From a bacterium (GTDB lineage: Bacteria; Zixibacteria; MSB-5A5; GN15; FEB-12), in assembly GCA_030640905.1 (NCBI GenBank), contig DAOWIM010000178.1, positions 1-7,492 on the forward strand: a stretch of 7,492 bases of DNA. Reading direction: 5' to 3'. Positions 1-6,631 of the stretch are shown here, in pieces. The notes under the pieces are model-generated. The model did no database searches. It was not told the origin of the DNA and saw only the letters and a program-made list of their open reading frames with translations. The first letter of the stretch is position 1. Every line of letters starts with the position of its first letter. The translations under genes and the position numbers were made by a program.

Positions 1-256
1 CCATCTGGCGATTGCCAACAATCTGCCGTTACCGATGATCGCCCGTTTCTTCGCCGGTATCTGTAAGTGGCTGATTATTGAGTTTGTCCCCAAATCTGAT
101 TCACAAACCGAACGGCTTCTCGGGTCACGCGAGGATATTTTCCCTAACTACACACGGGACTGTTTCGAGACAGCCTTCCGCGAAGTTTTTGATTTCGACC
201 GGTCGGAGAAGATACGTGAATCGGAACGAACACTCTACCTGATGCACAAGAAATAG
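1..256 (+). CDS. Class I SAM-dependent methyltransferase, C-terminal fragment
   Basis: The 3' end of a gene that starts before the window. The reading frame is open from base 2 (His-Leu-Ala-Ile-Ala-Asn-Asn) to a TAG at 254-256, giving 84 residues. The text His-Leu-Ala-Ile-Ala-Asn-Asn-Leu-Pro-Leu-Pro, then Phe-Ala...Lys-Trp-Leu-Ile-Ile-Glu-Phe-Val-Pro-Lys-Ser-Asp, then Arg-Glu-Asp-Ile-Phe-Pro-Asn-Tyr, and an ending Ser-Glu-Arg-Thr-Leu-Tyr-Leu-Met resembles the C-terminal half of a family of cytoplasmic class I methyltransferases; I recognise this from memory of the family. The glycine-rich SAM-binding motif would lie upstream and cannot be seen. The ATG at 35 is internal, not the start, because homology continues upstream of it. 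Only seven bases separate the stop from the next gene, so the two are probably co-transcribed. The methyl acceptor is unknown. Confidence 0.72.
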   Translation, partial: HLAIANNLPLPMIARFFAGICKWLIIEFVPKSDSQTERLLGSREDIFPNYTRDCFETAFREVFDFDRSEKIRESERTLYLMHKK

Positions 257-257
257 G
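255..257 (+). promoter_or_regulatory. Weak ribosome binding site that favours ATG 264
   Basis: An AGG overlaps the stop codon of the methyltransferase gene and lies six bases before the ATG at 264. It directly abuts the alternative TTG at 258, so it could not serve that start. The ATG start also gives a protein that aligns residue for residue with the N-termini of the next three paralogues. Confidence 0.4.
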
Positions 258-263
258 TTGACT

Positions 264-1850
264 ATGCGACGTTGGCGCCTGTTGCATCCATTTCTCCTCG
301 CCGTTTACCCGGTGCTGTTTTTGTTTACACAGAATGCCGCCGACATGCGAATCGCGACCATCTTGCCGTCGCTGGGGATCGCCCTGGCGGCTACGACAAT
401 GATTCTCGGAGCCCTTTGGTTAGTCCTTCGCGACCCTGACAAGAGTGGCCTGGTAACCAGCCTGGTGCTGGTGGCCTTCTTCTCCTATGGACACCTCCTC
501 AACCTTGGGCGCCTGGCGGGGGCGAACTTTGGTCCGAACGACTCACTTCCAAACGGGCTGCTGTTAGTCATTCTGTTGATTGCCGTTGCCGGAATCAGCT
601 ATGTGACGTTACGAACAAGATCGAGTCTCAAGAAAGTAACAAGCATATTGAATATTGTCGCAATCTTGATGGTGGTCGTCCAGTTGGCTATAGCTGGCTA
701 TTATGTGGCTGGAAGAATAAGTGAGTCTGCTGCTCCATCCGAACCATCAGTCGGGAAAAATCTCCCGGCCTACCGGCCGGACATCTACTATATCGTTGTT
801 GATGCCTATGCCCGTCAGGATATTCTTCAGGAAGTATTCGACTACGACAACTCCGGCTTTCTTGACCATTTGCGCCAGCTTGGTTTCTACATTGCCGATA
901 GCAGCCACTCCAACTACGCCCGCACTCTGCAATCGGTGGCCTCATCGTTAAACACCGAGTACCTCGATAAATTAGGCGATTTCGGCGCCAACACCTACGA
1001 CCGGGTGCCCCTTTCTGATTTCATTCAAACCGGCGCTGTTCTGCGGGGGCTGAAAATACTCGGCTACAACATAGTATCGTTCATCTCTGGGTACGACGTA
1101 ACAACTATGAACAACGCCGATGCTACTCTGACTTCAGGTATCCATCTTTCTGAATTTGAGAATCTGCTCGTATCAACAACACCGCTATCATATCTGTTGG
1201 GAGTCTTCGCAACGCAACATGATCGTCACCGGGAACGAGTTCTATACATGCTGGAAAAGCTACCTCAGATAGATGAGGTTGCCTCGCCGTTTTTTGTATT
1301 CGCGCATATTGTTTCGCCGCATCCCCCTTTTCTCTTCGACGACTACGGCAACCCCGGTCCCGATGAGAGACCCTTCAGCTTCAGCGATGGGAATCATTAT
1401 TTTGAGAAAGGCGGTGACCCCGATCAATACGTAAGTGGCTACCGCAGTCAGATCCGCTTCGTCACGGGACAACTACAGCGGTGCATTGATCGTCTGCTGG
1501 TTCGATATGGAAACAATCCCCCCATCATTATCATTCAGGGAGATCATGGCTCCGGCCTCTATCTTGACTGGAATTCAAAGGAACGTACGTGGCATCGCGA
1601 ACGATTTTCAATTCTGAACGCATACTACCTGCCCGGCCAGCGCAACCAATTTCTCTATCCATCCATCACTCCGGTGAATACGTTCAGAGTTATTTTCAAC
1701 TCCTTTTTCGGTCTCAACTTCGAGCTGCGACCCGATCGGTCGTTCTACTCGGTCTGGAAGCATCCCTTCCTGTATGATGACATCACCGATCGACTCAATG
1801 ACGAGCTGCCTCCAGCAACCTCTCACACCGAAGAGAGTACCGATCAATGA
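264..1850 (+). CDS. Membrane-anchored sulfatase/LtaS-like hydrolase or transferase, paralogue 1 of 4
   Basis: A 528-residue membrane enzyme of the sulfatase/alkaline-phosphatase superfamily. A basic N-terminus (Met-Arg-Arg) leads into five predicted membrane helices at about 8-22, 32-55, 61-80, 97-117 and 127-149. Basic inner loops (Arg-Asp-Pro-Asp-Lys; Arg-Ser-Ser-Leu-Lys-Lys) put residues 150-528 outside the cytoplasmic membrane. Likely active-site residues are D180 (Val-Val-Asp-Ala-Tyr-Ala-Arg), T221 (Asn-Tyr-Ala-Arg-Thr) as nucleophile, H348 and H353 (His-Ile-Val-Ser-Pro-His-Pro-Pro-Phe), and D427-H428 (Gly-Asp-His-Gly). There is no Cys-x-Pro-x-Arg motif, so it is unlikely to be a formylglycine sulfatase. 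LtaS and EptA share the five-helix layout and a Thr nucleophile, so a phospho-group transferase or phosphodiesterase is a fair inference; the substrate is unknown. After D180 it has Ala where the other three copies have Gly. A TTG at 258 would add only two residues. It overlaps the next gene by four bases (ATGA). Confidence 0.85.
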   Translation: MRRWRLLHPFLLAVYPVLFLFTQNAADMRIATILPSLGIALAATTMILGALWLVLRDPDKSGLVTSLVLVAFFSYGHLLNLGRLAGANFGPNDSLPNGLLLVILLIAVAGISYVTLRTRSSLKKVTSILNIVAILMVVVQLAIAGYYVAGRISESAAPSEPSVGKNLPAYRPDIYYIVVDAYARQDILQEVFDYDNSGFLDHLRQLGFYIADSSHSNYARTLQSVASSLNTEYLDKLGDFGANTYDRVPLSDFIQTGAVLRGLKILGYNIVSFISGYDVTTMNNADATLTSGIHLSEFENLLVSTTPLSYLLGVFATQHDRHRERVLYMLEKLPQIDEVASPFFVFAHIVSPHPPFLFDDYGNPGPDERPFSFSDGNHYFEKGGDPDQYVSGYRSQIRFVTGQLQRCIDRLLVRYGNNPPIIIIQGDHGSGLYLDWNSKERTWHRERFSILNAYYLPGQRNQFLYPSITPVNTFRVIFNSFFGLNFELRPDRSFYSVWKHPFLYDDITDRLNDELPPATSHTEESTDQ

Positions 1851-1857
1851 AGAAAAT
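1812..1857 (+). repeat. 46-bp direct repeat, copy A, across the paralogue 1/2 junction
   Basis: Matches 3395-3440 at an offset of 1583 bases with two mismatches (1817 and 1823). The last 34 bases (1824-1857) are identical. It encodes the shared C-terminus of paralogues 1 and 2, the ATGA stop/start overlap, and the first codons of the following gene. Confidence 0.9.
1830..1837 (+). promoter_or_regulatory. Purine-rich ribosome binding site for paralogue 2
   Basis: GAAGAGAG lies nine bases before the ATG at 1847, inside the coding sequence of paralogue 1. It is a modest Shine-Dalgarno match. Together with the ATGA overlap it suggests translational coupling. The same element recurs at 3413-3420 before paralogue 3. 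Confidence 0.4.
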
Positions 1858-3433
1858 ATTTGTACTGCATCCATATCTGCTGGCGCTCTTCCCCATTCTG
1901 TTTCTCTTCGCGCAGAATGTCAGGTCCATGAAACCGGAAGCGCTGATTGTTCCCGGCATTGTTGCACTTGTCGTGACGTTTCTTATCACGCTTCTACTCA
2001 ACCTCTATTTCAGGAACATGGCAAAGAGCGGTGTGATTGCCAGCGTAATGATTGTCGCGTTTTTTTCCTACGGGTATCTGCTTGATCTCTCCAGAAAGAT
2101 GGGAGTTGAATTTGCCCAGTACGAAATTCTCCCTAACCTGATTCTCTCCTGTGTTCTTATCGCCGCAGTGATCGCCGCGGCCGGTTTAATCCGACGCTCC
2201 GACTCAGAACACAGCCGCCTGACTCGATACCTCAACTTGATTGCCGGCCTGATGGTCGCCCTGCAAATCGTTCACGCCGGCTACTTGCTTGCCGCCGTGG
2301 AAGACACGGGACCGACTGTCGCGGAGATGGCGCGAGGGAAGAACATTTCGACCTATCGACCCAACATCTACTACATCATCGTAGATGGCTATGCCCGCCA
2401 GGACATTCTCAAGGAAGTTTTCGATTACGACAATTCAGCATTTCTCGATCACCTGCGCGCTCGCGGTTTTTACGTCGCCGACAGCAGCCATTCCAACTAC
2501 GCCCGAACGCTGCAGTCGCTGGGCTCATCGTTGAATGGTGATCTCCTCAGTCGACTACGAGAGTTCGGCACCAAGGTGGGGGAACGCGTATCGCTGGCCA
2601 CTTTTGTCCAGCAGAGCATGGTTCTGATGGCGCTACAAGTTTTTGACTATAACATCGTTTCGTTTGTCTCAGGATATGACCTCACCACTATGAAGATGGC
2701 CGACGTGTTGCTTACTCCACGCTTCACGCTGACCGAATTTCAAAGCCTCATTGTCTCGAGAACACCCCTTCCGTTCGTTTTCAATCACCTGGTTGGACCG
2801 CATGAGGCTCACCGCAGACGAGTGCTGTATACGCTGGACAAACTGGCCAACATTGATGAAGTCGATCCTCCCTATATTGTCTTAGCCCATATCATCTCCC
2901 CGCATCCGCCGTTTGTCTTTGAGAAGGACGGTACTCCAGCTAGAGATTCGCTCCCGTTTAGTTTTTCCGACGGCAGTCATTACTTCGAAAAAGGCGGAAA
3001 CGCCGAGGATTATATCCGGGGATATCGTAATCAGGTGCAGTTTGTTACCGAACGCCTGCAAACAACCATCGACAATATTCTCCTCCGCGAGGCCGACAAC
3101 CCACCTGTCATCATAGTGCAGGGAGATCATGGTTCGGGACGATACCTCAACTGGAAGTCCGAAGAGTTGACATGGCACCGTGAACGATTTTCAATCCTTA
3201 ACGCCTACTATCTACCTCGGATAGACAACCCCCCTCTCTATCCGACCATAACGCCGGTAAATACCTTTCGAATCATATTCAATTCCTACTTCGGTCTCGA
3301 TTTCAAGCCGTGCCCCGATCGATCATTCTTCTCCACATGGAATTTTCCCTACTTATTCAGTGACATTACCGACCGCCTCAATGACCCGAAACCGCCAGCG
3401 ACCTCGCACACCGAAGAGAGTACCGATCAATGA
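1847..3433 (+). CDS. Membrane-anchored sulfatase/LtaS-like hydrolase or transferase, paralogue 2 of 4
   Basis: 528 residues, collinear with paralogue 1 without a net gap. Predicted membrane helices lie at about 8-23, 33-55, 62-80, 97-115 and 127-149, followed by an extracytoplasmic catalytic domain. Putative active-site residues are D180 (Val-Asp-Gly-Tyr-Ala-Arg), T221, H348, H353 and D427-H428. It is the closest relative of paralogue 1: in the 58 residues around D180 and T221 I count 48 identities, and the last 13 residues (Pro-Pro-Ala-Thr-Ser-His onwards) are the same. Both have Gly-Asp-His-Gly-Ser-Gly rather than the His-Gly-Pro-Gly-Ser of copies 3 and 4, and both share Thr-Trp-His-Arg-Glu-Arg-Phe. 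The start ATG overlaps the stop of paralogue 1 as ATGA, and the gene ends in another ATGA with paralogue 3. A Cys precedes Pro-Asp-Arg-Ser near the C-terminus. Substrate and reaction are not known. Confidence 0.85.
   Translation: MKKIFVLHPYLLALFPILFLFAQNVRSMKPEALIVPGIVALVVTFLITLLLNLYFRNMAKSGVIASVMIVAFFSYGYLLDLSRKMGVEFAQYEILPNLILSCVLIAAVIAAAGLIRRSDSEHSRLTRYLNLIAGLMVALQIVHAGYLLAAVEDTGPTVAEMARGKNISTYRPNIYYIIVDGYARQDILKEVFDYDNSAFLDHLRARGFYVADSSHSNYARTLQSLGSSLNGDLLSRLREFGTKVGERVSLATFVQQSMVLMALQVFDYNIVSFVSGYDLTTMKMADVLLTPRFTLTEFQSLIVSRTPLPFVFNHLVGPHEAHRRRVLYTLDKLANIDEVDPPYIVLAHIISPHPPFVFEKDGTPARDSLPFSFSDGSHYFEKGGNAEDYIRGYRNQVQFVTERLQTTIDNILLREADNPPVIIVQGDHGSGRYLNWKSEELTWHRERFSILNAYYLPRIDNPPLYPTITPVNTFRIIFNSYFGLDFKPCPDRSFFSTWNFPYLFSDITDRLNDPKPPATSHTEESTDQ
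1896..1919 (+). repeat. 24-bp perfect repeat inside the paralogue 2 leader, copy A
   Basis: Identical to 3479-3502 at the same 1583-base offset. It encodes the end of the first membrane helix and the Phe-Ala-Gln-Asn motif. The same positions in paralogues 1 and 4 differ at several bases, so the identity is specific to copies 2 and 3. Confidence 0.8.
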
Positions 3434-3440
3434 AGAAAAT
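3395..3440 (+). repeat. 46-bp direct repeat, copy B, across the paralogue 2/3 junction
   Basis: Partner of 1812-1857, with two mismatches (at 3400 and 3406) and 34 identical bases at 3407-3440. It spans the last codons of paralogue 2, the ATGA overlap and the start of paralogue 3. Confidence 0.9.
3413..3420 (+). promoter_or_regulatory. Purine-rich ribosome binding site for paralogue 3
   Basis: GAAGAGAG sits nine bases before the ATG at 3430, within the 3' end of paralogue 2. Sequence and spacing are identical to those before paralogue 2. Confidence 0.4.
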
Positions 3441-5022
3441 GCTTGTGTTGCATCCCTTTCTGTTTGCCCTCTTTCCCGTTCTGTTTCTCTTCGCGCAGAA
3501 TGCCGGAGAGGCAAGAGTTACCGATCTGCTTGTTCCGATGATTGTCGTACTGTCCGCGGCCACCCTCCTGCAACTACTATTGAAACTGGTTCTCCGCAAC
3601 GCTGCAAGAGCGGCCTTGATGGCTACATTCTTCTTCATTTTGTTTTTCTCGTATTCACATCTGCTCAATTTTATCATTGCTCTGGGCGAGATAATCCCCT
3701 ACTGCGAGAAAAGTCCGAACCGGGTTCTGTTGAACAGTATGGGCGTGGCCTTGCTTATCGCATTTATCTGCCTGTGCTGGACTAAGAGGAGCTTCCCGAA
3801 GTTGACTGTGATCCTCAACGGAGTTGGTGTGATCCTCGTGCTCATTCAAATAGTCGTCGGCGGTTACGTACTAACGACCCGAACATCGATAACGTCAGAT
3901 ACAAACCGTTCGATTCCCGTTGTCGGGGAAATCACTGAGCGACCGGATATTTACTACATCATTCTCGATGGCTACGCACGTCGCGATATTCTCCTCGAAC
4001 TGTTTGATTACGATAACGCTGAATTCCTCGACAGTCTGAGGGGTCTTGGCTTTACCATCTCCGATAGTAGCTATACAAATTACTGCCAGTCGCTACTTTC
4101 TCTGTCCTCGACCCTCAACCTCGACTATCTCGACCAGATCGGCGACTTCAATGTCAATTCATCTGATCGCGTACCACTGACCGATCTCATCGAGACCAAC
4201 ATCGTATTTGATTTTCTCCGCCAGGAAGGCTACCGAATCGAAACCTTTGCCACAGGTTACGACTTCACAGAGCTCGACAATGTCGACATTTTTTGGAAGC
4301 GACCCCACGATATCTCCGAGTTCGCGAACATGCTAATATCAACCACTCCGCTGCCAGTTTTTCTAAAAGAAGTGACATCTCCGTTTATCCTGCATCGCGA
4401 ACGGGTCCGCTTCACTTTCGATCAACTCTCCCGGATGGGTCCGGGGACAGGCCCTCGCTTGGTGTTCGCTCATATCATCTCGCCTCATCCACCATTCCTG
4501 TACGATGAAACCGGTGCGGAACACCAACGCAGTTTCAAATTTTCATTTGCCGATGGTGACCACTACACAGGCAATGGCGGGACCACCGAAGAATACATCG
4601 CTGGTTACCGCACCCAGGTTCGTCTTGTCTCTCAGAATATTCTGGCTGCGGTCAATTCTATTCTGACTCGCTATGGAGAGAAACCTCCAATTATCATCAT
4701 TCAGGCCGACCATGGTCCCGGCTCGCGTTTGCACTGGAAAAACATGGAAAAATCGGATGTCAGAGAACGGCTGGCCATATTGAACGCTTATTTTCTTCCG
4801 GGACTGGACAGCCTACAGATTTATCCCGATATTACGCCCGTGAATACGTTTCGAATTGTCCTTAATCAATACTTCGGTGGCCAGTATGAACTGTTACCCG
4901 ACCGAAGTTACTTCTCGACCTGGCCACGGCCTTTCGATTTCCACGACGTGACAGAACGCGTCCGCGCCGGAGAGCTAAGGGGAGAGTCCGAAACGCTAAC
5001 CGATTCAATCGCCGGAGAATAA
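3430..5022 (+). CDS. Membrane-anchored sulfatase/LtaS-like hydrolase or transferase, paralogue 3 of 4 (Ser at the nucleophile position)
   Basis: 530 residues with the same architecture: predicted membrane helices at about 8-23, 33-55, 62-80, 98-117 and 127-149, then an extracytoplasmic sulfatase-like domain. D180 (Leu-Asp-Gly-Tyr-Ala-Arg), H348, H353 and D427-H428 are conserved. At position 221, where the other three copies have Thr, this copy has Ser (codon TCG at 4090-4092), within Asn-Tyr-Cys-Gln-Ser. Ser can act as a nucleophile in this superfamily, as in alkaline phosphatase, so the enzyme may still be active, perhaps with altered specificity. The nearby C219 does not form a Cys-x-Pro-x-Arg sulfatase motif. 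The segment after the Asp-His pair (Gly-Pro-Gly-Ser-Arg-Leu-His-Trp) and the later Leu-Pro-Gly-Leu-Asp-Ser group it with paralogue 4. Its stop TAA shares one base with the ATG of paralogue 4. Substrate unknown. Confidence 0.85.
   Translation: MKKMLVLHPFLFALFPVLFLFAQNAGEARVTDLLVPMIVVLSAATLLQLLLKLVLRNAARAALMATFFFILFFSYSHLLNFIIALGEIIPYCEKSPNRVLLNSMGVALLIAFICLCWTKRSFPKLTVILNGVGVILVLIQIVVGGYVLTTRTSITSDTNRSIPVVGEITERPDIYYIILDGYARRDILLELFDYDNAEFLDSLRGLGFTISDSSYTNYCQSLLSLSSTLNLDYLDQIGDFNVNSSDRVPLTDLIETNIVFDFLRQEGYRIETFATGYDFTELDNVDIFWKRPHDISEFANMLISTTPLPVFLKEVTSPFILHRERVRFTFDQLSRMGPGTGPRLVFAHIISPHPPFLYDETGAEHQRSFKFSFADGDHYTGNGGTTEEYIAGYRTQVRLVSQNILAAVNSILTRYGEKPPIIIIQADHGPGSRLHWKNMEKSDVRERLAILNAYFLPGLDSLQIYPDITPVNTFRIVLNQYFGGQYELLPDRSYFSTWPRPFDFHDVTERVRAGELRGESETLTDSIAGE
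3479..3502 (+). repeat. 24-bp perfect repeat inside the paralogue 3 leader, copy B
   Basis: Partner of 1896-1919. It lies 38 bases downstream of the 46-bp repeat. The intervening 38 bases differ at ten positions between the two copies. Confidence 0.8.
5014..5017 (+). promoter_or_regulatory. Ribosome binding site for paralogue 4
   Basis: GGAG lies four bases before the ATG at 5022, inside the last codons of paralogue 3. It is a better Shine-Dalgarno match than those of copies 2 and 3, although the spacing is short. The TAATG stop/start arrangement is typical of translational coupling. Confidence 0.45.
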
Positions 5023-6596
5023 TGAAAAAATACCTCGTCCCGCATCCACTGCTTTTCGGCCTCCTTCCGGTCGCCTTTCTTTTCGCTCAGAACGCCGACC
5101 AGATGCGACTGATCGACATACCAGCCACCGCTGGCGTTGTGGTTGGCGCCGCCTTGGTCGCCACTGTCCTCCTAAGCCTCCTGTTTAAGAACTCTGGCAA
5201 GGCTGGTCTGCTCGTTACGGTCACCATCGCCCTATTTTTCTCCTACGGTCACCTGCTCGAAGTTGTAATCGATCTGGGCGACACTATCAGCCAGTTTGAA
5301 AAATGGCCCCATACATCACTAATGTGGATTCTTGGAGTCGTCTGGCTGATCGCGTCCTACCGCATCTTCAGATCCAAGAACGAATTCCCACGGCTGACCC
5401 AGCTACTGAACTACCTGGGAGTCATCCTTGTTCTTATACAGATAGGCAGTGCCGGCTACGCGACGATGGGACGTTCATCAGTGGAACTGACGCGTCCGAC
5501 AATAACGGTCGGCGACATGCTTCTGGAGGAACCACCCGACGTTTACTATATAATCCTTGATGGCTACGGTCGACACGATGTACTCGGCGAGATATATGAT
5601 TACGACAATTCCGCCACCCTTGATCATCTGAGAGAAAAGGGGTTCTTTGTAGCCGACAGCGCCCACAGCAACTATCCGCAGACACTTCTCTCACTGACAT
5701 CATCGCTCAATCTAAATTATATTGACTCGCTGGGAATGTTCGACCGCACCTCTGTTGACCGGGTCCCACTGGCTGACCTGTATCAGACGAACGCTGTGTT
5801 TGAGTTCTTTCAGAGTATTGGGTACAGGATTGTAACTTTCTCAACCGGTTACCGCCTGAGCGATTTCACTGATCCCGATGTCAACCTGGCCCCCAAGTCC
5901 GATCTCTCTGAGTTCGCCGCGCTCGTCTACTCGACCACACCTCTGGCATACGTGCGGGGATCGTTTGAATCCCGCTACAATCGTGAACGAGACAGAATCC
6001 GATTCATTTTCTCCAAGTTGCCTAAGATCACCGAAGCGCCGTCACCATTTTTCGTCTTTGCCCATATCCTGGCTCCCCACCCGCCGTTCATGTTTGATGA
6101 AAATGGGAACGACTTTCAACTTGAGCGTGCTTTCACTCACGGCGATGGTCATCACTACATCGGCTCCACGGAGGAATACCTAACCGGTTACCGTAACCAG
6201 ATTCGGGTGGTAGACAGTCTGCTGATTGAGACAATTGACAGTATCCTGGCCCGCCACAAAGACAAGCCACCGATAATAATCGTGCAGGGCGATCACGGCC
6301 CCGGCTCGCGACTCCATTGGAACAGTCTGGCCAAGACCTACGTCAAAGAACGTCTGGGAATCCTCAACGCATATTATCTTCCAGGCCTTGACAGTCTGCC
6401 AATCTATACCAACATCTCACCGGTCAATACTTTTCGGGTTATCCTCAATTCGTATTTCGGCACCGACTATGAGCTGCTGTCGGACAATGCCTACTACGTT
6501 GTCTGGGCTTTCCCGTATCAGTTTCAGGATGTGACAGATCGGCTTGATCTGCCCTACACGCCGCCATTGGACAGCGCCGATATTTTACTGGAATAG
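5022..6596 (+). CDS. Membrane-anchored sulfatase/LtaS-like hydrolase or transferase, paralogue 4 of 4
   Basis: 524 residues: predicted helices at about 8-23, 33-55, 61-80, 98-116 and 127-149, then an extracytoplasmic catalytic domain. Putative active-site residues are D180 (Leu-Asp-Gly-Tyr-Gly-Arg), T221 (Asn-Tyr-Pro-Gln-Thr), H348, H353 and D424-H425. The three-residue shift of the last pair comes from a small deletion just after the conserved Asp-Gly-x-His-Tyr at D375, where the other copies carry a Gly-Gly loop. It shares the Gly-Pro-Gly-Ser-Arg-Leu-His-Trp segment and Leu-Pro-Gly-Leu-Asp-Ser with paralogue 3. Uniquely, the Pro-Asp-Arg-Ser motif of the others is Ser-Asp-Asn-Ala here (residues 487-490). 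This may change a substrate contact or the fold near the C-terminus. It is the last gene of the array, ending in TAG 35 bases from the convergent pyrF. Function beyond the superfamily is unknown. Confidence 0.85.
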   Translation: MKKYLVPHPLLFGLLPVAFLFAQNADQMRLIDIPATAGVVVGAALVATVLLSLLFKNSGKAGLLVTVTIALFFSYGHLLEVVIDLGDTISQFEKWPHTSLMWILGVVWLIASYRIFRSKNEFPRLTQLLNYLGVILVLIQIGSAGYATMGRSSVELTRPTITVGDMLLEEPPDVYYIILDGYGRHDVLGEIYDYDNSATLDHLREKGFFVADSAHSNYPQTLLSLTSSLNLNYIDSLGMFDRTSVDRVPLADLYQTNAVFEFFQSIGYRIVTFSTGYRLSDFTDPDVNLAPKSDLSEFAALVYSTTPLAYVRGSFESRYNRERDRIRFIFSKLPKITEAPSPFFVFAHILAPHPPFMFDENGNDFQLERAFTHGDGHHYIGSTEEYLTGYRNQIRVVDSLLIETIDSILARHKDKPPIIIVQGDHGPGSRLHWNSLAKTYVKERLGILNAYYLPGLDSLPIYTNISPVNTFRVILNSYFGTDYELLSDNAYYVVWAFPYQFQDVTDRLDLPYTPPLDSADILLE

Positions 6597-6631
6597 ACCC
6601 CGGCTTAAACGGGCGGTATGCGCACCGTCTA

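Larger units (their letters stand above)
264..6596 (+). other. Tandem array of four coupled paralogues (probable operon)
   Basis: Four full-length copies of one gene stand head to tail. Start-to-start distances are 1583, 1583 and 1592 bases, and the junctions overlap by 4, 4 and 1 bases. There is no room for internal terminators, and no promoter between copies is evident. All four keep an intact frame and the main putative catalytic residues, which argues that each is under selection rather than decaying. Shared motifs suggest two pairs, 1+2 and 3+4. The methyltransferase gene seven bases upstream probably belongs to the same transcript; the promoter lies outside the window. Confidence 0.85.

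Noticed and set aside
258..263. TTG at 258 as the start of paralogue 1
   Set aside because: It adds only two residues, breaks the exact N-terminal alignment with the other three copies, and directly abuts the AGG that would otherwise serve as ribosome binding site.
1774..2085. Open frames crossing the paralogue junctions (also 3360-3785)
   Set aside because: They recur at two junctions only because the underlying genes are duplicated. The encoded peptides are Cys/Arg/Ser-rich and lack any domain.
4084..4092. Cys219 of paralogue 3 as a formylglycine sulfatase site
   Set aside because: The context is Cys-Gln-Ser-Leu-Leu, not Cys-x-Pro-x-Arg, and the residue lies two positions away from the aligned nucleophile.
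264..6596. Tandem array as a phase-variable or diversity-generating cassette system
   Set aside because: No recombinase, inverted repeats, reverse transcriptase or silent partial copies are present in the window. All copies are complete and expressed in the same direction.
6597..6631. Possible bidirectional terminator in the convergent gap: stems CCCG/CGGG (6599-6602 with 6610-6613) and CGGT/ACCG (6614-6617 with 6624-6627)
   Set aside because: Both stems are only four base pairs and neither is followed by a T-run on either strand. A terminator is expected here from context but is not shown by the sequence.
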